64,000 nucleotides of DNA from Ancylobacter tetraedralis (GTDB lineage Bacteria; Pseudomonadota; Alphaproteobacteria; Rhizobiales; Xanthobacteraceae), in assembly GCF_014195655.1 (NCBI RefSeq), contig NZ_JACICD010000001.1, positions 782,682 to 846,681 on the forward strand, read 5' to 3'. The notes beneath the pieces were generated by a model. That model was not told where the DNA came from, did not search any database, and saw only the letters and a program-made list of their open reading frames with translations. Positions 28,206 through 37,110 of this stretch are shown here, in pieces (positions within the stretch are counted from its first letter, which is position 1; the number at the start of each line of letters is the position of its first letter). The position numbers and the translations under genes were made by a program.

Positions 28206-30545
28206 CTAGAGACCAAGGCTACGGCTCCGGTCGAAGTCGATGCCGTGGCTGTGGGCCAGTTCACGGCCAAGACTGCGGCCTGTGTTGAGGCTGATGCCGA
28301 GTTCCTTCTTGCGAGCGGCGAGCAGGGATTCGAGTTGGGGATCGCGCTCCAGGCTCCGCGCCATGTCGCCCATCTGGGCTCGAGCGCTATGGTAACCCGA
28401 GTAGTCACCGTCCCTGTATCTGCGCTCGCTGGCGCGGCTGAGCTTCTGCCAGCGCTCAACGAAGCGATCGGCACGGCGCTCCGGGCCGGTGCGGATTTCC
28501 GTTTCAAGCTGGAGGGCGCGGACGGCGCGGCCGATACTGCCGGAGCCTGCTTCGCGCGCGAGGCTGTTATCCTTGCTGTAGGCGGCTTCCGCATCCTGCC
28601 AACCGTAGGGCCGCACCTCATTGAAGGCGCGCCTTGCCGCGCCAAGCTCGCGCCGTTGCTCGACGGAAGGCGCAAGGCCCTGTCGTTTGGCTTCAATGAC
28701 GGCATCGGACGCGCGGGCGTGGCGGACAAGCGCCCGTCTGCGGGCACCGCGCAACGCGTCCTCTGGGTCTTCCGCCACCTTCCTGTCCGGTGCTGCCCGC
28801 TCAAGCGCCTGTGTACATCTGCGGGTGAGCGCACGGCCTCTATCATGTCGCCAATGCGCTCACGGACATGCTCGGGCACGATCGTCGTGAGGATCTCCAT
28901 TACACGCTGGCGGAAGGTGATGCCGCGGCGCTCGGCATAGGCCTGCGCCGGATCGGAGCGCGCATAGTCCGACACCATGTCCTTGGCCCGGTCACGCGAC
29001 AGGGCGCGCACCAGCCGGTCCCCATCCGCGAAGTCGTCGCGGCCATAGTGCAGCTCCATCCCGTCGCGGTGGCGCGACAGCGCGACATAGCTGGAATGAG
29101 CATCCAGGCCCGGCGTCGCCAGCACATGGGTGCGGTCGACCGTCATGCCCTGCGCCTTGTGGATGGTGGCGGCATAGCCATGATCGATACGGTCGTAGTC
29201 CTTCAAGTCGAAGGCAACGGAGCGGCCATCATCCGTACGCACCGACATGGACTGCGCGCTGACCTCCTCGAGGGTGCCGAGCGTGCCATTCTTCACCCCG
29301 AGCCCGCGCTCGTTCTGTAGGAACATCACGCGATCGCCGCGAGCGAAGGAGCGCGCCCCGCGCTCCACGGTGACGCGAACCTCCTCACTGAGCCCGCCGG
29401 CCTCCCGCATGCGCTCGCGGGCGGCCTGGTTGAGCGCGCGCACCTCGTCATTGGTGTGGGTGAGGATGATACGGCTGCGGTCCGGCGCGGTCTGGCGGTC
29501 GCGGTCCCAGCGGTCGATCAGTTCGCCGCGGGCCTGTTCCCGTGTCACAGCGGCATGCACCATCTCCTTGGTCTCATTGGCCTGGATGGCCTCGCCGATC
29601 CGGCCGGTCGCCAGATCGCGCGTGGCGTCGCGCTGCCAGTCCGCGCGCTGGCGGCGCACCTCGCTGATCTCGGCGCCGCCATGGCGCTCGACGAGCGAGC
29701 GGAAGGCGGCGCCCGCCTCGATCGATTGCAGCTGCTGCGGGTCGCCGACCAGCACGACCTTGGCGCCAACATCGGCGGCATGGGACAGCACGCGCTCCAG
29801 CTGGCGCGTGCCGACCATGCCGGCCTCGTCGATCACCAGAACATCGCGTGAGGTGAGCCGATCCCGGCCTTGCCCCCAGCCATGTTCCAGGCTGGCGATG
29901 GTGCGCGACGCAATGCCCGATCCGCTCTCCAGATTCTCCGCCGCGATGCCGGACAGGGCAACGCCGCGAACCTCCAGGCCCGCCGCCTCCCAGGCCTCGC
30001 GCGCGACGCCCAGCATGGCGCTCTTCCCCGTCCCGGCATAACCGACGACGATACCGAGATCGCCGGTGCCGGTGATGTGCGACAGCGCGTCAGCCTGCTC
30101 GCCGGAGAGAACAAGCCCGCGCTCCTCGGCGCGCGCCAGCGCCGCGTTCCTGTCGGCATCCTTCACCGCATGGCGCTCGCGCTCCGCCATGAGCCCGGCA
30201 GCCCTGTGCAGGCGCTGCTCGGCCTCGATCATCTGATGCGTGGTGAAGCGATCCTCGCCGCGGCCGTCCTTGCCGAGCTCGACGAGATCGGGTGCGCGGC
30301 CCATCGCGCCCATCACCTCGTGGAACTGCTCGATGCCGTCGCTGTGGCGGTGTGCAAACCGCGCTATGTCGCGCCGGGTAAAGGTCGATTGCTGGTGGGT
30401 GATGGCGTCCAGTGCCAGTGCCGGATCGGCGAGGATGCGCGCACCATTGCCGTGCGCGATCTCCCGGTGAAGCTCCGCCCGATCGGCTGTCTCGATCCCT
30501 TCCGCTTCGATCCGCTGCGCGGGCGCGCCGATCTGGCTCTGCGGA
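28206..30545 (-). pseudogene. traA: TraA conjugative relaxase/helicase, 5'-truncated and frameshifted
   Basis: The RecD-like helicase part of a TraA (MobF/Ti-type) protein is present: ALDAITHQQSTFTRRDIARF, Walker A GYAGTGKSAM, Walker B VLVIDEAGM, VLVGDPQQLQ and YAATIHKAQGMT. The N-terminal relaxase domain is missing and replaced in frame by an IS3 transposase fragment at about 30545. Around 28795-28815 the frame shifts (DVHRRLSG in one frame, ALERAAPDRKVAEDPEDALRGARRRA in the next) and the remaining C-terminus runs to a stop at 28206. Without the relaxase domain it cannot initiate transfer. Confidence 0.85.
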
Positions 30546-30990
30546 TCGACCAACGGTGAAAAGCGCGAGAAGGTGTCGACGACCGTCAGCACGCGGATCT
30601 TGCGGCCGGTGGCGAGCTGGTCGTGGACGAAGTCCATTGCCCAGACATCGTTCGGCCGAGTGGCAGGCGCCCGATCCTCCCGCAACTTCGCCTTCACCCG
30701 ACGCTTCGGTGTCTTATTGCGCAGCTGGAGGCCTAACTCGTTGTAAATCCGCCGGGTTCGCCTCTGGTTGACCGCCCGACCCTCCCGACGCAGCAGCACC
30801 TGCACGCGTCTGTAGCCATAGCGGACACGGGTTTCACAGATCGTCTTGATGCGGGCCGCCAACGGGGCCTGGTCGGGTCGGCAGGATATGTAGTGGTAGG
30901 TGGACCGATCGAACTCCAGGGCCGCACAGGCCCGGCGGATCGACACCTGCCACTCGCCACACATCCTGCCGACGAGCTCGCGCTTGCGAC
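30545..30990 (-). pseudogene. IS3-family OrfB, 3'-truncated
   Basis: The N-terminal half of the transposase is recognisable: VSIRRACAALEFDRSTYHY, RYGYRRVQVLLRREG and RPNDVWAMDFVHDQLATGRKIRVLTVVDTFSRFSP, which includes the first catalytic Asp (WAMDF). The second Asp and the Glu (DNGxEF ... E) are absent because the frame runs straight into TraA, forming one uninterrupted open frame of 972 codons (to 28046) that is a chance fusion. Confidence 0.85.
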
Positions 30991-30996
30991 CAGGCC

Positions 30997-31263
30997 TCAG
31001 ATTTTTCGGCGAATGACGTCCTGCAGCATCTCACGGTCGAGCGAGAGGTCCGCGACGAGCTTTCTCAGCTTCGTGTTCTCGTCCTCGAGCTGCTTCAGCC
31101 GCCTCATCTCGAGCGGGGCGAGCCCCTCATACTTCTTCTTCCAGCTGAAGTAGGGCGCCGGGCTGATCCCGGCCCGCCGGCAGATGTCCGCCACCGGCAC
31201 GCCGTCCGCACCCTGCTTCCGGATGAACGCCTTCTGCGCGTCCGAAAATTTCGATGCCTTCAT
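30997..31263 (-). CDS. IS3-family OrfA (DNA-binding subunit)
   Basis: An 88-residue helix-turn-helix protein (KASKFSDAQKAFIRKQGADGVPVADICRRAGISPAPYFSWKKKY) with a leucine-zipper-like C-terminus (EMRRLKQLEDENTKLRKLVADLSLD). The ATG at 31263 has a GGAGCGGAAGACG leader with a GGAG site. It ends VIRRKI; a -1 slip on the A-run just before the stop gives RRKNLRPGRKRELVGRM, joining it to the orfB frame, the usual mechanism for OrfAB in this family. Confidence 0.85.
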   Translation of the reverse strand: MKASKFSDAQKAFIRKQGADGVPVADICRRAGISPAPYFSWKKKYEGLAPLEMRRLKQLEDENTKLRKLVADLSLDREMLQDVIRRKI

Positions 31264-31344
31264 CGTCTTCCGCTCCTCCCAGCCAAGGGATTTTGGCGCG
31301 AAAAACTCCAGCTTCAAACGGTCCAGTTTTCGGGCATCGGATCA

Positions 31345-31769
31345 AGATCACAGCACATGCTCCGTCCGTCGTGGCGTCGATAGTCGCGATCGCCGGCCGA
31401 GCGGCCCGGCTGCCTTCACCTCTTCGGGCGAAGCCCAGCGCAGCGAGCCGTAGGTGGCGACACTCTTCGCCTCGCGCGCTCGTCAGACCGAGAGGCTGAT
31501 GGCCACGGCGATGGAGAGGAAACCGCCCGAAGCGGCGATGAACGCCCCCTGAATGAAGATCGACGGCACATAGGCGTCGTAGGCATACCACCACCAGAAG
31601 AAGATCGGCGGATAGTCGATAGGCCAGCCGTCAAGCTCGAACCACGGCGCGCCTAACTGTGCCTGAAACCCGAGCCGCCACGCCATCCACTCTGTCGCGC
31701 CCCATATCGCAGCCAGCACGATGGCGACGACGATGGGATCTGGCCCCAGAGGACACGGCTTCCCGACAT
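31345..31769 (-). pseudogene. traG: TraG/VirD4-type coupling protein, N-terminal remnant
   Basis: From ATG 31769 the product begins MSGSRVLWGQI, shifts frame near 31735, then continues LAAIWGATEWMAWRLGFQAQLGAPWFELDGWPIDYPP with the paired membrane segments typical of TraG N-termini. A TGA replaces the expected Trp codon after AISLSV; beyond it the same frame still reads RAREAKSVATYGSLRW before ending at the IS3 terminus near 31345. The ATPase part of the coupling protein is missing. Confidence 0.75.
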
Positions 31770-31915
31770 AGAGGCTCCAATCGGCAAAAAAAGACGGAGC
31801 CGATCAGAGAACAGGCGGTTTGCCGATTGCCGATAGGCAACAGGAAAGAACAGCGAGCGTGCTGCCGGATACCATGGCGTGGAAATCGAACGGGTCAGTG
31901 CCGTGTGCCGCGGAT

Positions 31916-32380
31916 TTACAGATCGCGCTTCATGATCGTGATCGCACCGCACCGCCATGCAACCGTTTCGACAGCAATCCAACCTGCTTTGGCATAGAGC
32001 ATGGCCGCGTTGGTTGTGAACAGCCATAGCCGGGCAATCCCCGTCTCCCTGGCTTCGGCTTCCAATCCCTGAACGAGGCGCAAACCGTGCCCGCGTCCTC
32101 GGAACGGCTCGGCAACATATAAATCGGCCAACCAGGGATTTAGGTTTGGTCTGATATCCAGATCGTCCTGCGCCAGCGTGACCATTCCAAGAGGTTGGCG
32201 ATCCTCCAAAAGAACAAAGGTGCGAGGAAGGCCCCCGCGATTGGACGCACGCACGCGCTCGTAACGGAGCACCTCCTGCAAATCGACGCCCTGTTCTTCG
32301 AAAAAGCCTTGCCAGCGCCAGTGACCGGTCACTGGCACGAGTTCGGGATGGTCATGCGTCGATACGATGTAATAAGCCAA
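31916..32380 (-). CDS. GNAT-family N-acetyltransferase
   Basis: A 154-residue acetyl-CoA-dependent acyltransferase. Motif A is LADLYVAEPFRGRGHGLRLVQGLEAEA (acetyl-CoA pyrophosphate loop RGRGHG), followed by RLWLFTTNAAMLYAKAGWI. The substrate is unknown. It appears intact, in contrast to the surrounding conjugation remnants, so it may be a cargo gene of the island. Confidence 0.85.
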   Translation of the reverse strand: MAYYIVSTHDHPELVPVTGHWRWQGFFEEQGVDLQEVLRYERVRASNRGGLPRTFVLLEDRQPLGMVTLAQDDLDIRPNLNPWLADLYVAEPFRGRGHGLRLVQGLEAEARETGIARLWLFTTNAAMLYAKAGWIAVETVAWRCGAITIMKRDL

Positions 32381-32437
32381 TTAAGGCGCCTCTCGAATTG
32401 TAACCGCGCCATGAATATAAATCTATTCCGTCAGTGC

Positions 32438-32459
32438 GGGGGGGGGGGCTGTTTTTTTT
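32438..32459. repeat. Homopolymer tracts (11 G, then 8 T)
   Basis: A run of 11 G at 32438-32448 is followed after CTG by a run of 8 T at 32452-32459, upstream of the acetyltransferase and downstream of the DUF2285-like gene. Such tracts can slip during replication or be miscalled. Confidence 0.8.
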
Positions 32460-32493
32460 GGCCGCGACATAACGAACAAATCTTTCTCGGCAA

Positions 32494-32787
32494 TTAAGAC
32501 AGTGTAGATCGCGCCTCTTCCGCAAACTGTTCCAGTATCATTCGATAGCCGATCTTGTTCATCCACTGCGCGCGTGCGAGATGACTTTCCCAGTACGTTC
32601 GAGTCCGGCCCGCTTCCGCGACCGGATCGCGATGCAACACGATCCGCGCCATCTCCGTCCAATCAGCGCCGTCCGTCTCGGCATCCAGCAGGCGCAGATA
32701 GGTGACGAAATGCGCCTCGTCATAGAGGGGCACGTCCGGCTCCATGGGAGCCAGGTCATCGACATCGGGATCGAGTTTGACGCGCAT
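32494..32787 (-). CDS. DUF2285-like small island protein
   Basis: A 97-residue acidic protein beginning MRVKLDPDVDDLAPMEPDVPLYDEAHFVTYLRLLDAE and containing TEMARIVLHRDPVAEAGRTRTYWESHLARAQWM. I recognise this as the small protein commonly annotated DUF2285 that occurs near conjugation and replication genes of alphaproteobacterial islands. Function is unknown. A strong GGAGG site 7 bp upstream fixes the ATG at 32787. Upstream it abuts a broken IS3 element. Confidence 0.7.
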   Translation of the reverse strand: MRVKLDPDVDDLAPMEPDVPLYDEAHFVTYLRLLDAETDGADWTEMARIVLHRDPVAEAGRTRTYWESHLARAQWMNKIGYRMILEQFAEEARSTLS

Positions 32788-32857
32788 GTCCGTCCTCCTT
32801 CCGCCATCCCGGTTCGGGATCTTGAATACCTCACTTTGCTTCCTTCGTGATGCAGTC

Positions 32858-33530
32858 GCTTGTCGGAAGCGACGTTCTACCGCTGGAAGCAATTGTACGG
32901 CGGCCTCGGGCCATCGGAGCTGCGCAATCGACTGGACGGATTGAATTTGCGGGCGAAACGCCCGCTCCAGCACGTCATGGCGGCGCGCCGGGCGGAACGG
33001 CCCTTGGCCTCTCGGCCGAACGAGATCTGGGCGATGGACTTCGTGTCCGACGCGCTGCTCAACGGAAAGCGCTTTCGCGCCCGGACCGTGGTTGATGCCT
33101 ATACACGCGAATGCTTGGCGATCCATGTCGACCAGGGCATCCGGGGCGAGCAGGTCGTCGACGTGCTCGATCGTGTGCTGTTCCTACGCGGATCACCGCG
33201 GGCCAAGATCCGGGTGGACAATGGGCCGGAATTCATTGCCCGAGCGTTCGGCCATTGGGCGTATATCAACCGGGTGATGCTGGACTTCAGCAGGCCCGGC
33301 AAGCCGACCGACAATGCCTTTGTGGAATCGTTCAACGGCCGGCTGCGCGATGAATGCCTCAAAACCCACTGGCTCTTGTCATTGGACGACACCAGGGCCA
33401 AGATCGACGCCGTGGCGCTGGGACTTCCACGAGAGCCGACCTCACACATCCCAGAGGGGCCTGACCCCGGCCGAATTTGCTTCATCGGCCGGGTTAACCC
33501 CTGAGGATGACGCGCCGGATCTCTCGTTCT
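32858..33530 (+). pseudogene. Second IS3-family transposase remnant with internal deletion and frameshift
   Basis: The first codons resemble an OrfA helix-turn-helix (SEATFYRWKQLYGGLGPSELR) and are joined abruptly to the OrfB catalytic region: RPNEIWAMDFVSDAL, VVDAYTRECLAI, VDNGPEFIARAF and TDNAFVESFNGRLRDECL, carrying the D-D-E residues. Near 33410 the frame shifts and the C-terminus (DFHESRPHTSQRGLTPAEFA) continues in another frame. The missing middle of OrfA/OrfB and the frameshift make it non-functional. It belongs to a different IS3 subgroup from the copy at 30.5-31.3 kb. Confidence 0.82.
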
Positions 33531-33932
33531 GGCCAGAGGTCTTTCCGGGACAGGGTCAGTCAAAAGTCGTAGGTCATCCCCTTCGCAATGCCCCATCAGA
33601 ACTGTTGGAGTTCAGCTCGTCCAGCCTCCGGCGGCCGCCCCGGCGATGGCAACGGGCGTCTTCCAGGCCGATCGGATCGTCGCCTTCCAATGCCCATCGC
33701 AACCTCCCTGGTTTCGGTGTTGCGACGACCGATTGAATCCGCCGTTCAGGCAAACCCACGTGCTTGGTAGATTGCTGCGATCCTGCGACCGGGCGCCGTA
33801 GAACAGGTCTGGCTCTGCCACGCTATCCGCTGGTGGGTGGAGACTTGTCGACCATTTCCGCCTGCGGGGTGCATGGAATGACGTCCGCGTGCCCGGCCGT
33901 TCGCCGCCGCCTGGCCCGCCTTCCCGCTTGCC
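33531..33932. other. Gap after the IS remnant, no gene seen
   Basis: About 400 bp with no convincing coding region. It probably contains the right side of the island or IS debris; the next genes (transglutaminase-like onward) look like ordinary chromosome. Confidence 0.4.
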
Positions 33933-34751
33933 CTACATCGGCGGCACGCCCTGCACCTCGTAGGTCCACACCCGGAACGACTTCAGCACATGGGGGCCGA
34001 ACGAGTTGACCAGCGGGATGTCGGCGGCATCGCGGCCGCGGGCGACGACGATGCGGCCGATCCGCCGCACGTTGTTGCGCGGGTCGAACGTGTGCCAGGC
34101 GCCGTCGAGGAACACCTCGATCCAGGCGCTGAAATCCATCGGGTCGACCACCGGCACGCCGATATCGCCGAGATGGCCGTTGACGTAGCGCGCGGGAATG
34201 TTGAGGCAGCGGCAGAAGGTGACGGCGAGATGGGCGAAGTCGCGGCAGACGCCGACGCGCTCGTGATAGGTCTCGAAGGCCGAGCGCGTGGAACGCGCCT
34301 GCATGTAGTCGAAGCGGATGTGGTTATGGACGAAATCGCAGATCGCCTGTACCCGTCCCCAGCCCGGCGCCAGCGTGCCGAACAGGTCCCACGCCGTCTG
34401 GCTGAGGCGGTCGGTTTCGCAATAGCGGCTGCCCATGAGATAGGTCAGGCAGGCATCGGGTAGTTCCGGCACCGGCATTTCCCGCGCATCGGGAAACACC
34501 CCGTCCAGCCGGCCGTCATCCTCGATGGTGGCATCGCCCCAGATCGTCAGGTCGCCCGCCGGCGCCACCAGCCGCAGGCAGCGGTTGCCGAACAGGTCGA
34601 GATAGGTCGATGTGGCGACCTGCGGGGTGGTGAGAACGGTTTCGGGCGCCCGGATATCGGCGGCGCGATCCTCATGCACGGACAGAAGGCAGACGAGCGC
34701 TGTGGGCTGCTGGCAGTTCAGCGTGATCTCGTAACCGTAGCGAATGAGCAT
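33933..34751 (-). CDS. Transglutaminase-like cysteine protease-fold protein
   Basis: A 272-residue protein with an N-terminal beta-region (MLIRYGYEITLNCQQPTALVCLLSVHE) and a transglutaminase-like core carrying the nucleophile in ERVGVCRDFAHLAVTFCRCLNIPARYVNGHLGDIGVP. The following strand reads MDFSAWIEVFLDGAWHTFDPRNN: the Asp is in FDPRNN, and the position where many relatives have His (FHAW) is Ser here, so catalytic activity is uncertain. Often linked to peptidase or amidase functions. The ATG at 34751 is preferred; a longer upstream frame has no family similarity. Confidence 0.82.
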   Translation of the reverse strand: MLIRYGYEITLNCQQPTALVCLLSVHEDRAADIRAPETVLTTPQVATSTYLDLFGNRCLRLVAPAGDLTIWGDATIEDDGRLDGVFPDAREMPVPELPDACLTYLMGSRYCETDRLSQTAWDLFGTLAPGWGRVQAICDFVHNHIRFDYMQARSTRSAFETYHERVGVCRDFAHLAVTFCRCLNIPARYVNGHLGDIGVPVVDPMDFSAWIEVFLDGAWHTFDPRNNVRRIGRIVVARGRDAADIPLVNSFGPHVLKSFRVWTYEVQGVPPM

Positions 34752-35063
34752 GAAGGGTTCCTGGAGCGTCGATCGGTTTGCCGGACATCGGCTTGTGTCA
34801 CGATACAGACACAGGTGCCGGCCGTCTGGATAAACCCGAGGCGGGCCATCGAAAACTGCATCCCGCGCGCCTTTATCGGTAACGACGTAGCTGGAACGGC
34901 CCTCCGCAGCTTCCACGCGGCCGTCCTGCTCTGTCCGCGGCGCGGAAGGTGAGGAACGGGGCCCCGCAACAACAGGTGAATGCCGGGCTCGGAACGCGAC
35001 GACACGGGCACGAGTACGGCCATATTGGCAGGATCGAGCGCGGCCCGAAACGTGCGCAAGGCC

Positions 35064-36296
35064 CTACGTGGAGAGAGACCCCGCCCGCGGCCGGCGGCGG
35101 ATCACATATTCCAGCATGCCATCCGCGAGGATCGCCAGCACCAGCGCGAGGGCGCCATAGCCGAAGAGCAGCCGGTAGCTGCCGCCGGATGAGGCGAAGA
35201 GATAGGAATAGCCATAGCCCGCCAGTGCCTGGAAGCTGGCGAAGATGATGGTTGCCCGGCTCCAGGCGCTCGCCTGGGCGGCGTGATCGCCGGGCAGCAG
35301 GTGATGCATCTTGTGCAGCACTAGCGGCACGATGCCGGGCGGAAAGGTGCCGATCACCAGCGTGGCGATGGCGACAGCCGCCAGATGCTGGTCGAATAGC
35401 AGGGTGCCGAGCGCGAGGGCCTGCACACCCAGCAGAAGGCGCAGCGCCCGCGCCGAGCCAAGCTTGTCGCCCATCTGGCCATAGACCACCGGTCCAAGAA
35501 TGGCGCCGATGCCATAGACCACCCAGATCAGCGCGCCGACATGCGCGCCCTGTCCCAGCCCACGCGCCACATAATCCGCCAGAAACACCATGGTCGGCAC
35601 CAGCCCCACCGCCATGAGCCCGTATTGGCCATAGAGCACCTTCAGCGCCAGGGCGGGGCGGGGCTCCGCCGTCGCGGGGCTGGGGAGTCCAGGCGCCGGA
35701 CTGTTGCGGGGCCAGCCGGCCCAGCTCAGGGCGATGAGGGCGAATGACAGGGCGGCGAGGCCCAGCCAGGTCGCCCGGAGGCCCCAGTGCAGCAGCAAGG
35801 GAACGACGGTTCCCGAGGTGGCAATGCCGAGGCCGATGCCGAGAAAGATCGCCCCGCCGGCCAGCCCGCGCCGTGCGGGCGGAACGTGCGGCAGGAGCGC
35901 CGCCGCCACCAGCACCATGATCGTGCCGCCCGTCACGCCCGAGATGAGCCGCCAGCCGAAGAACCATGCCTCGGAGAGCGGGAAGGCGCAGGCGAGGAAG
36001 GACAGCGCGGTGAGCAGCATCATCACCTTGAGCACCGCGACATTGCCGAAGCGGTGGCCGAGCGCGCGGGCGATGATGGCGCCGATCAGATAGCCCGCCA
36101 GATTGGCGGCGCCGAGATAGATCACCCGGTCCGCGGTGAACCAGCCGGCCTCGATGAGCGGGGGAATGAGCGGGGTATAGGCGAAGCGGGCGAGGCCGAT
36201 GCCGATCATGCTGGCGCAGAAGCCGGCCAGCACGGCGGCCCAGGGCAAGGGTTCCTTGGCGGGCCGGGGCTCCCCGGAGGCGGTGCGGGTGGTCAT
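35064..36296 (-). CDS. MFS transporter, YbfB/YjiJ family
   Basis: A 410-residue, 12-segment MFS protein beginning (from ATG 36296) MTTRTASGEPRPAKEPLPWAAVLAG, with GIGLARFAYTPLIPPLIEAGWF in the first hairpin, the characteristic YbfB/YjiJ start. Substrate unknown. It is divergent from a TetR gene and the three tandem operator repeats lie 52 bp upstream of its start, so it is very probably repressed by that TetR. Confidence 0.85.
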   Translation of the reverse strand: MTTRTASGEPRPAKEPLPWAAVLAGFCASMIGIGLARFAYTPLIPPLIEAGWFTADRVIYLGAANLAGYLIGAIIARALGHRFGNVAVLKVMMLLTALSFLACAFPLSEAWFFGWRLISGVTGGTIMVLVAAALLPHVPPARRGLAGGAIFLGIGLGIATSGTVVPLLLHWGLRATWLGLAALSFALIALSWAGWPRNSPAPGLPSPATAEPRPALALKVLYGQYGLMAVGLVPTMVFLADYVARGLGQGAHVGALIWVVYGIGAILGPVVYGQMGDKLGSARALRLLLGVQALALGTLLFDQHLAAVAIATLVIGTFPPGIVPLVLHKMHHLLPGDHAAQASAWSRATIIFASFQALAGYGYSYLFASSGGSYRLLFGYGALALVLAILADGMLEYVIRRRPRAGSLST

Positions 36297-36347
36297 GGGG
36301 ACGTCTCTCGCAGATGCCGGCGGAGCGCCCCTGTGGGCGGCGCCATC

Positions 36348-36401
36348 TTTGACACCATTGTCATATTTGACGGTATTGTTAAATTTGACATGAGTGTCAA
36401 T
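36348..36401. promoter_or_regulatory. Three abutting 18-bp palindromic operators
   Basis: Sites at 36348-36365 (TTTGACACCATTGTCATA), 36366-36383 (TTTGACGGTATTGTTAAA) and 36384-36401 (TTTGACATGAGTGTCAAT) follow consensus TTTGACA-N4-TGTCAAA with no bases between them. They lie between the divergent MFS and TetR genes. The 18-bp repeat spacing would put successive dimers on nearly opposite faces of the helix. Confidence 0.75.
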
Positions 36402-36478
36402 CATGCGATGGTGTTAGTGGCTCGCACGAGGCGTCCGGGCGTCCGGGCGTGTGGAATTTCGGAGGAGGGGAGGCGCGC

Positions 36479-37054
36479 ATGGCCGGGGTCCGGCAATTCG
36501 ACGAGGAGCGCCTGCTGGCGGATGCGCTCGCCCAGTTCTGGCGCAAGGGCTTCGCGGCCACCTCCATGCAGGAGCTGGCGCAGGCGAGCGGCGTGCAGCG
36601 CGGCTCGCTCTACAATGCCTATGGCGGCAAGGAAGCGCTGTTCATCGCCGCCTATCGCCGCTATCAGGCGCGCTATATCGAGGGCGTGCAGCGTGCCCTC
36701 GCGCCGCCGGACCTGCGCGTGGCGCTGAGCGGACTGTTCGCGTTCAGCATCGGCTATATCCGCACGGACCGCCGGGGCTGCCTCACCACCAAGACGGCGA
36801 TCGACGAGGAAGCCGGCAGCCCGGCCATCCGCGCGGCGCTGCGCCAGCAGATGAGCGATCTCCAGGCCTTGCTGGTCGAGCGGCTCGCCCCCGCCGCCTC
36901 GGAACTGCGCCTGCCGGTGGAGATGGCGGCGGACCTCATCGTCACCCACACACGCGGGCTCGTGGTGATGGAGCGGATCCAGGACGATCCCGCCCGGCTG
37001 CAAGCCGGCGCCGACGCGCTGGTCGGCCTGCTGCTGAAGGAGGCGCAGGTCTGA
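36479..37054 (+). CDS. TetR-family repressor
   Basis: A 191-residue TetR/AcrR regulator. The N-terminal helix-turn-helix FAATSMQELAQASGVQRGSLYNAYGGKEALFIAAYRRY spans residues about 25-62, followed by a helical ligand domain with GCLTTKTAIDEEAG. The ATG at 36479 follows a GGAGGAGGGGAGG ribosome-binding stretch. It should bind the palindromes between it and the divergent MFS gene. Confidence 0.9.
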   Translation: MAGVRQFDEERLLADALAQFWRKGFAATSMQELAQASGVQRGSLYNAYGGKEALFIAAYRRYQARYIEGVQRALAPPDLRVALSGLFAFSIGYIRTDRRGCLTTKTAIDEEAGSPAIRAALRQQMSDLQALLVERLAPAASELRLPVEMAADLIVTHTRGLVVMERIQDDPARLQAGADALVGLLLKEAQV

Positions 37055-37110
37055 TCCCGCGACCGGGCAGGCAAGCCCGGTCGCCTGGCCGCGGGTGGTG
37101 GGTCGTGGGT

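Larger units (their letters stand above)
30545..31344 (-). mobile_element. IS3-family element, truncated (orfA plus 5' half of orfB)
   Basis: One end lies near 31344, where TGATCCGATGCCCG reads inward on the minus strand, followed by orfA and the first half of orfB. The orfB frame stops being transposase-like at TVVDTFSRFSPLV and passes directly into TraA sequence, so the catalytic DDE residues and the other terminal repeat are gone. This suggests an IS-adjacent deletion that removed part of the IS, the TraA relaxase domain and most of traG. Confidence 0.8.

Noticed and set aside
28046-30964. A single 972-residue transposase-helicase protein
   Set aside because: The frame is an accidental join of an IS3 OrfB fragment and a TraA fragment, and it loses TraA similarity by frameshift before its end.
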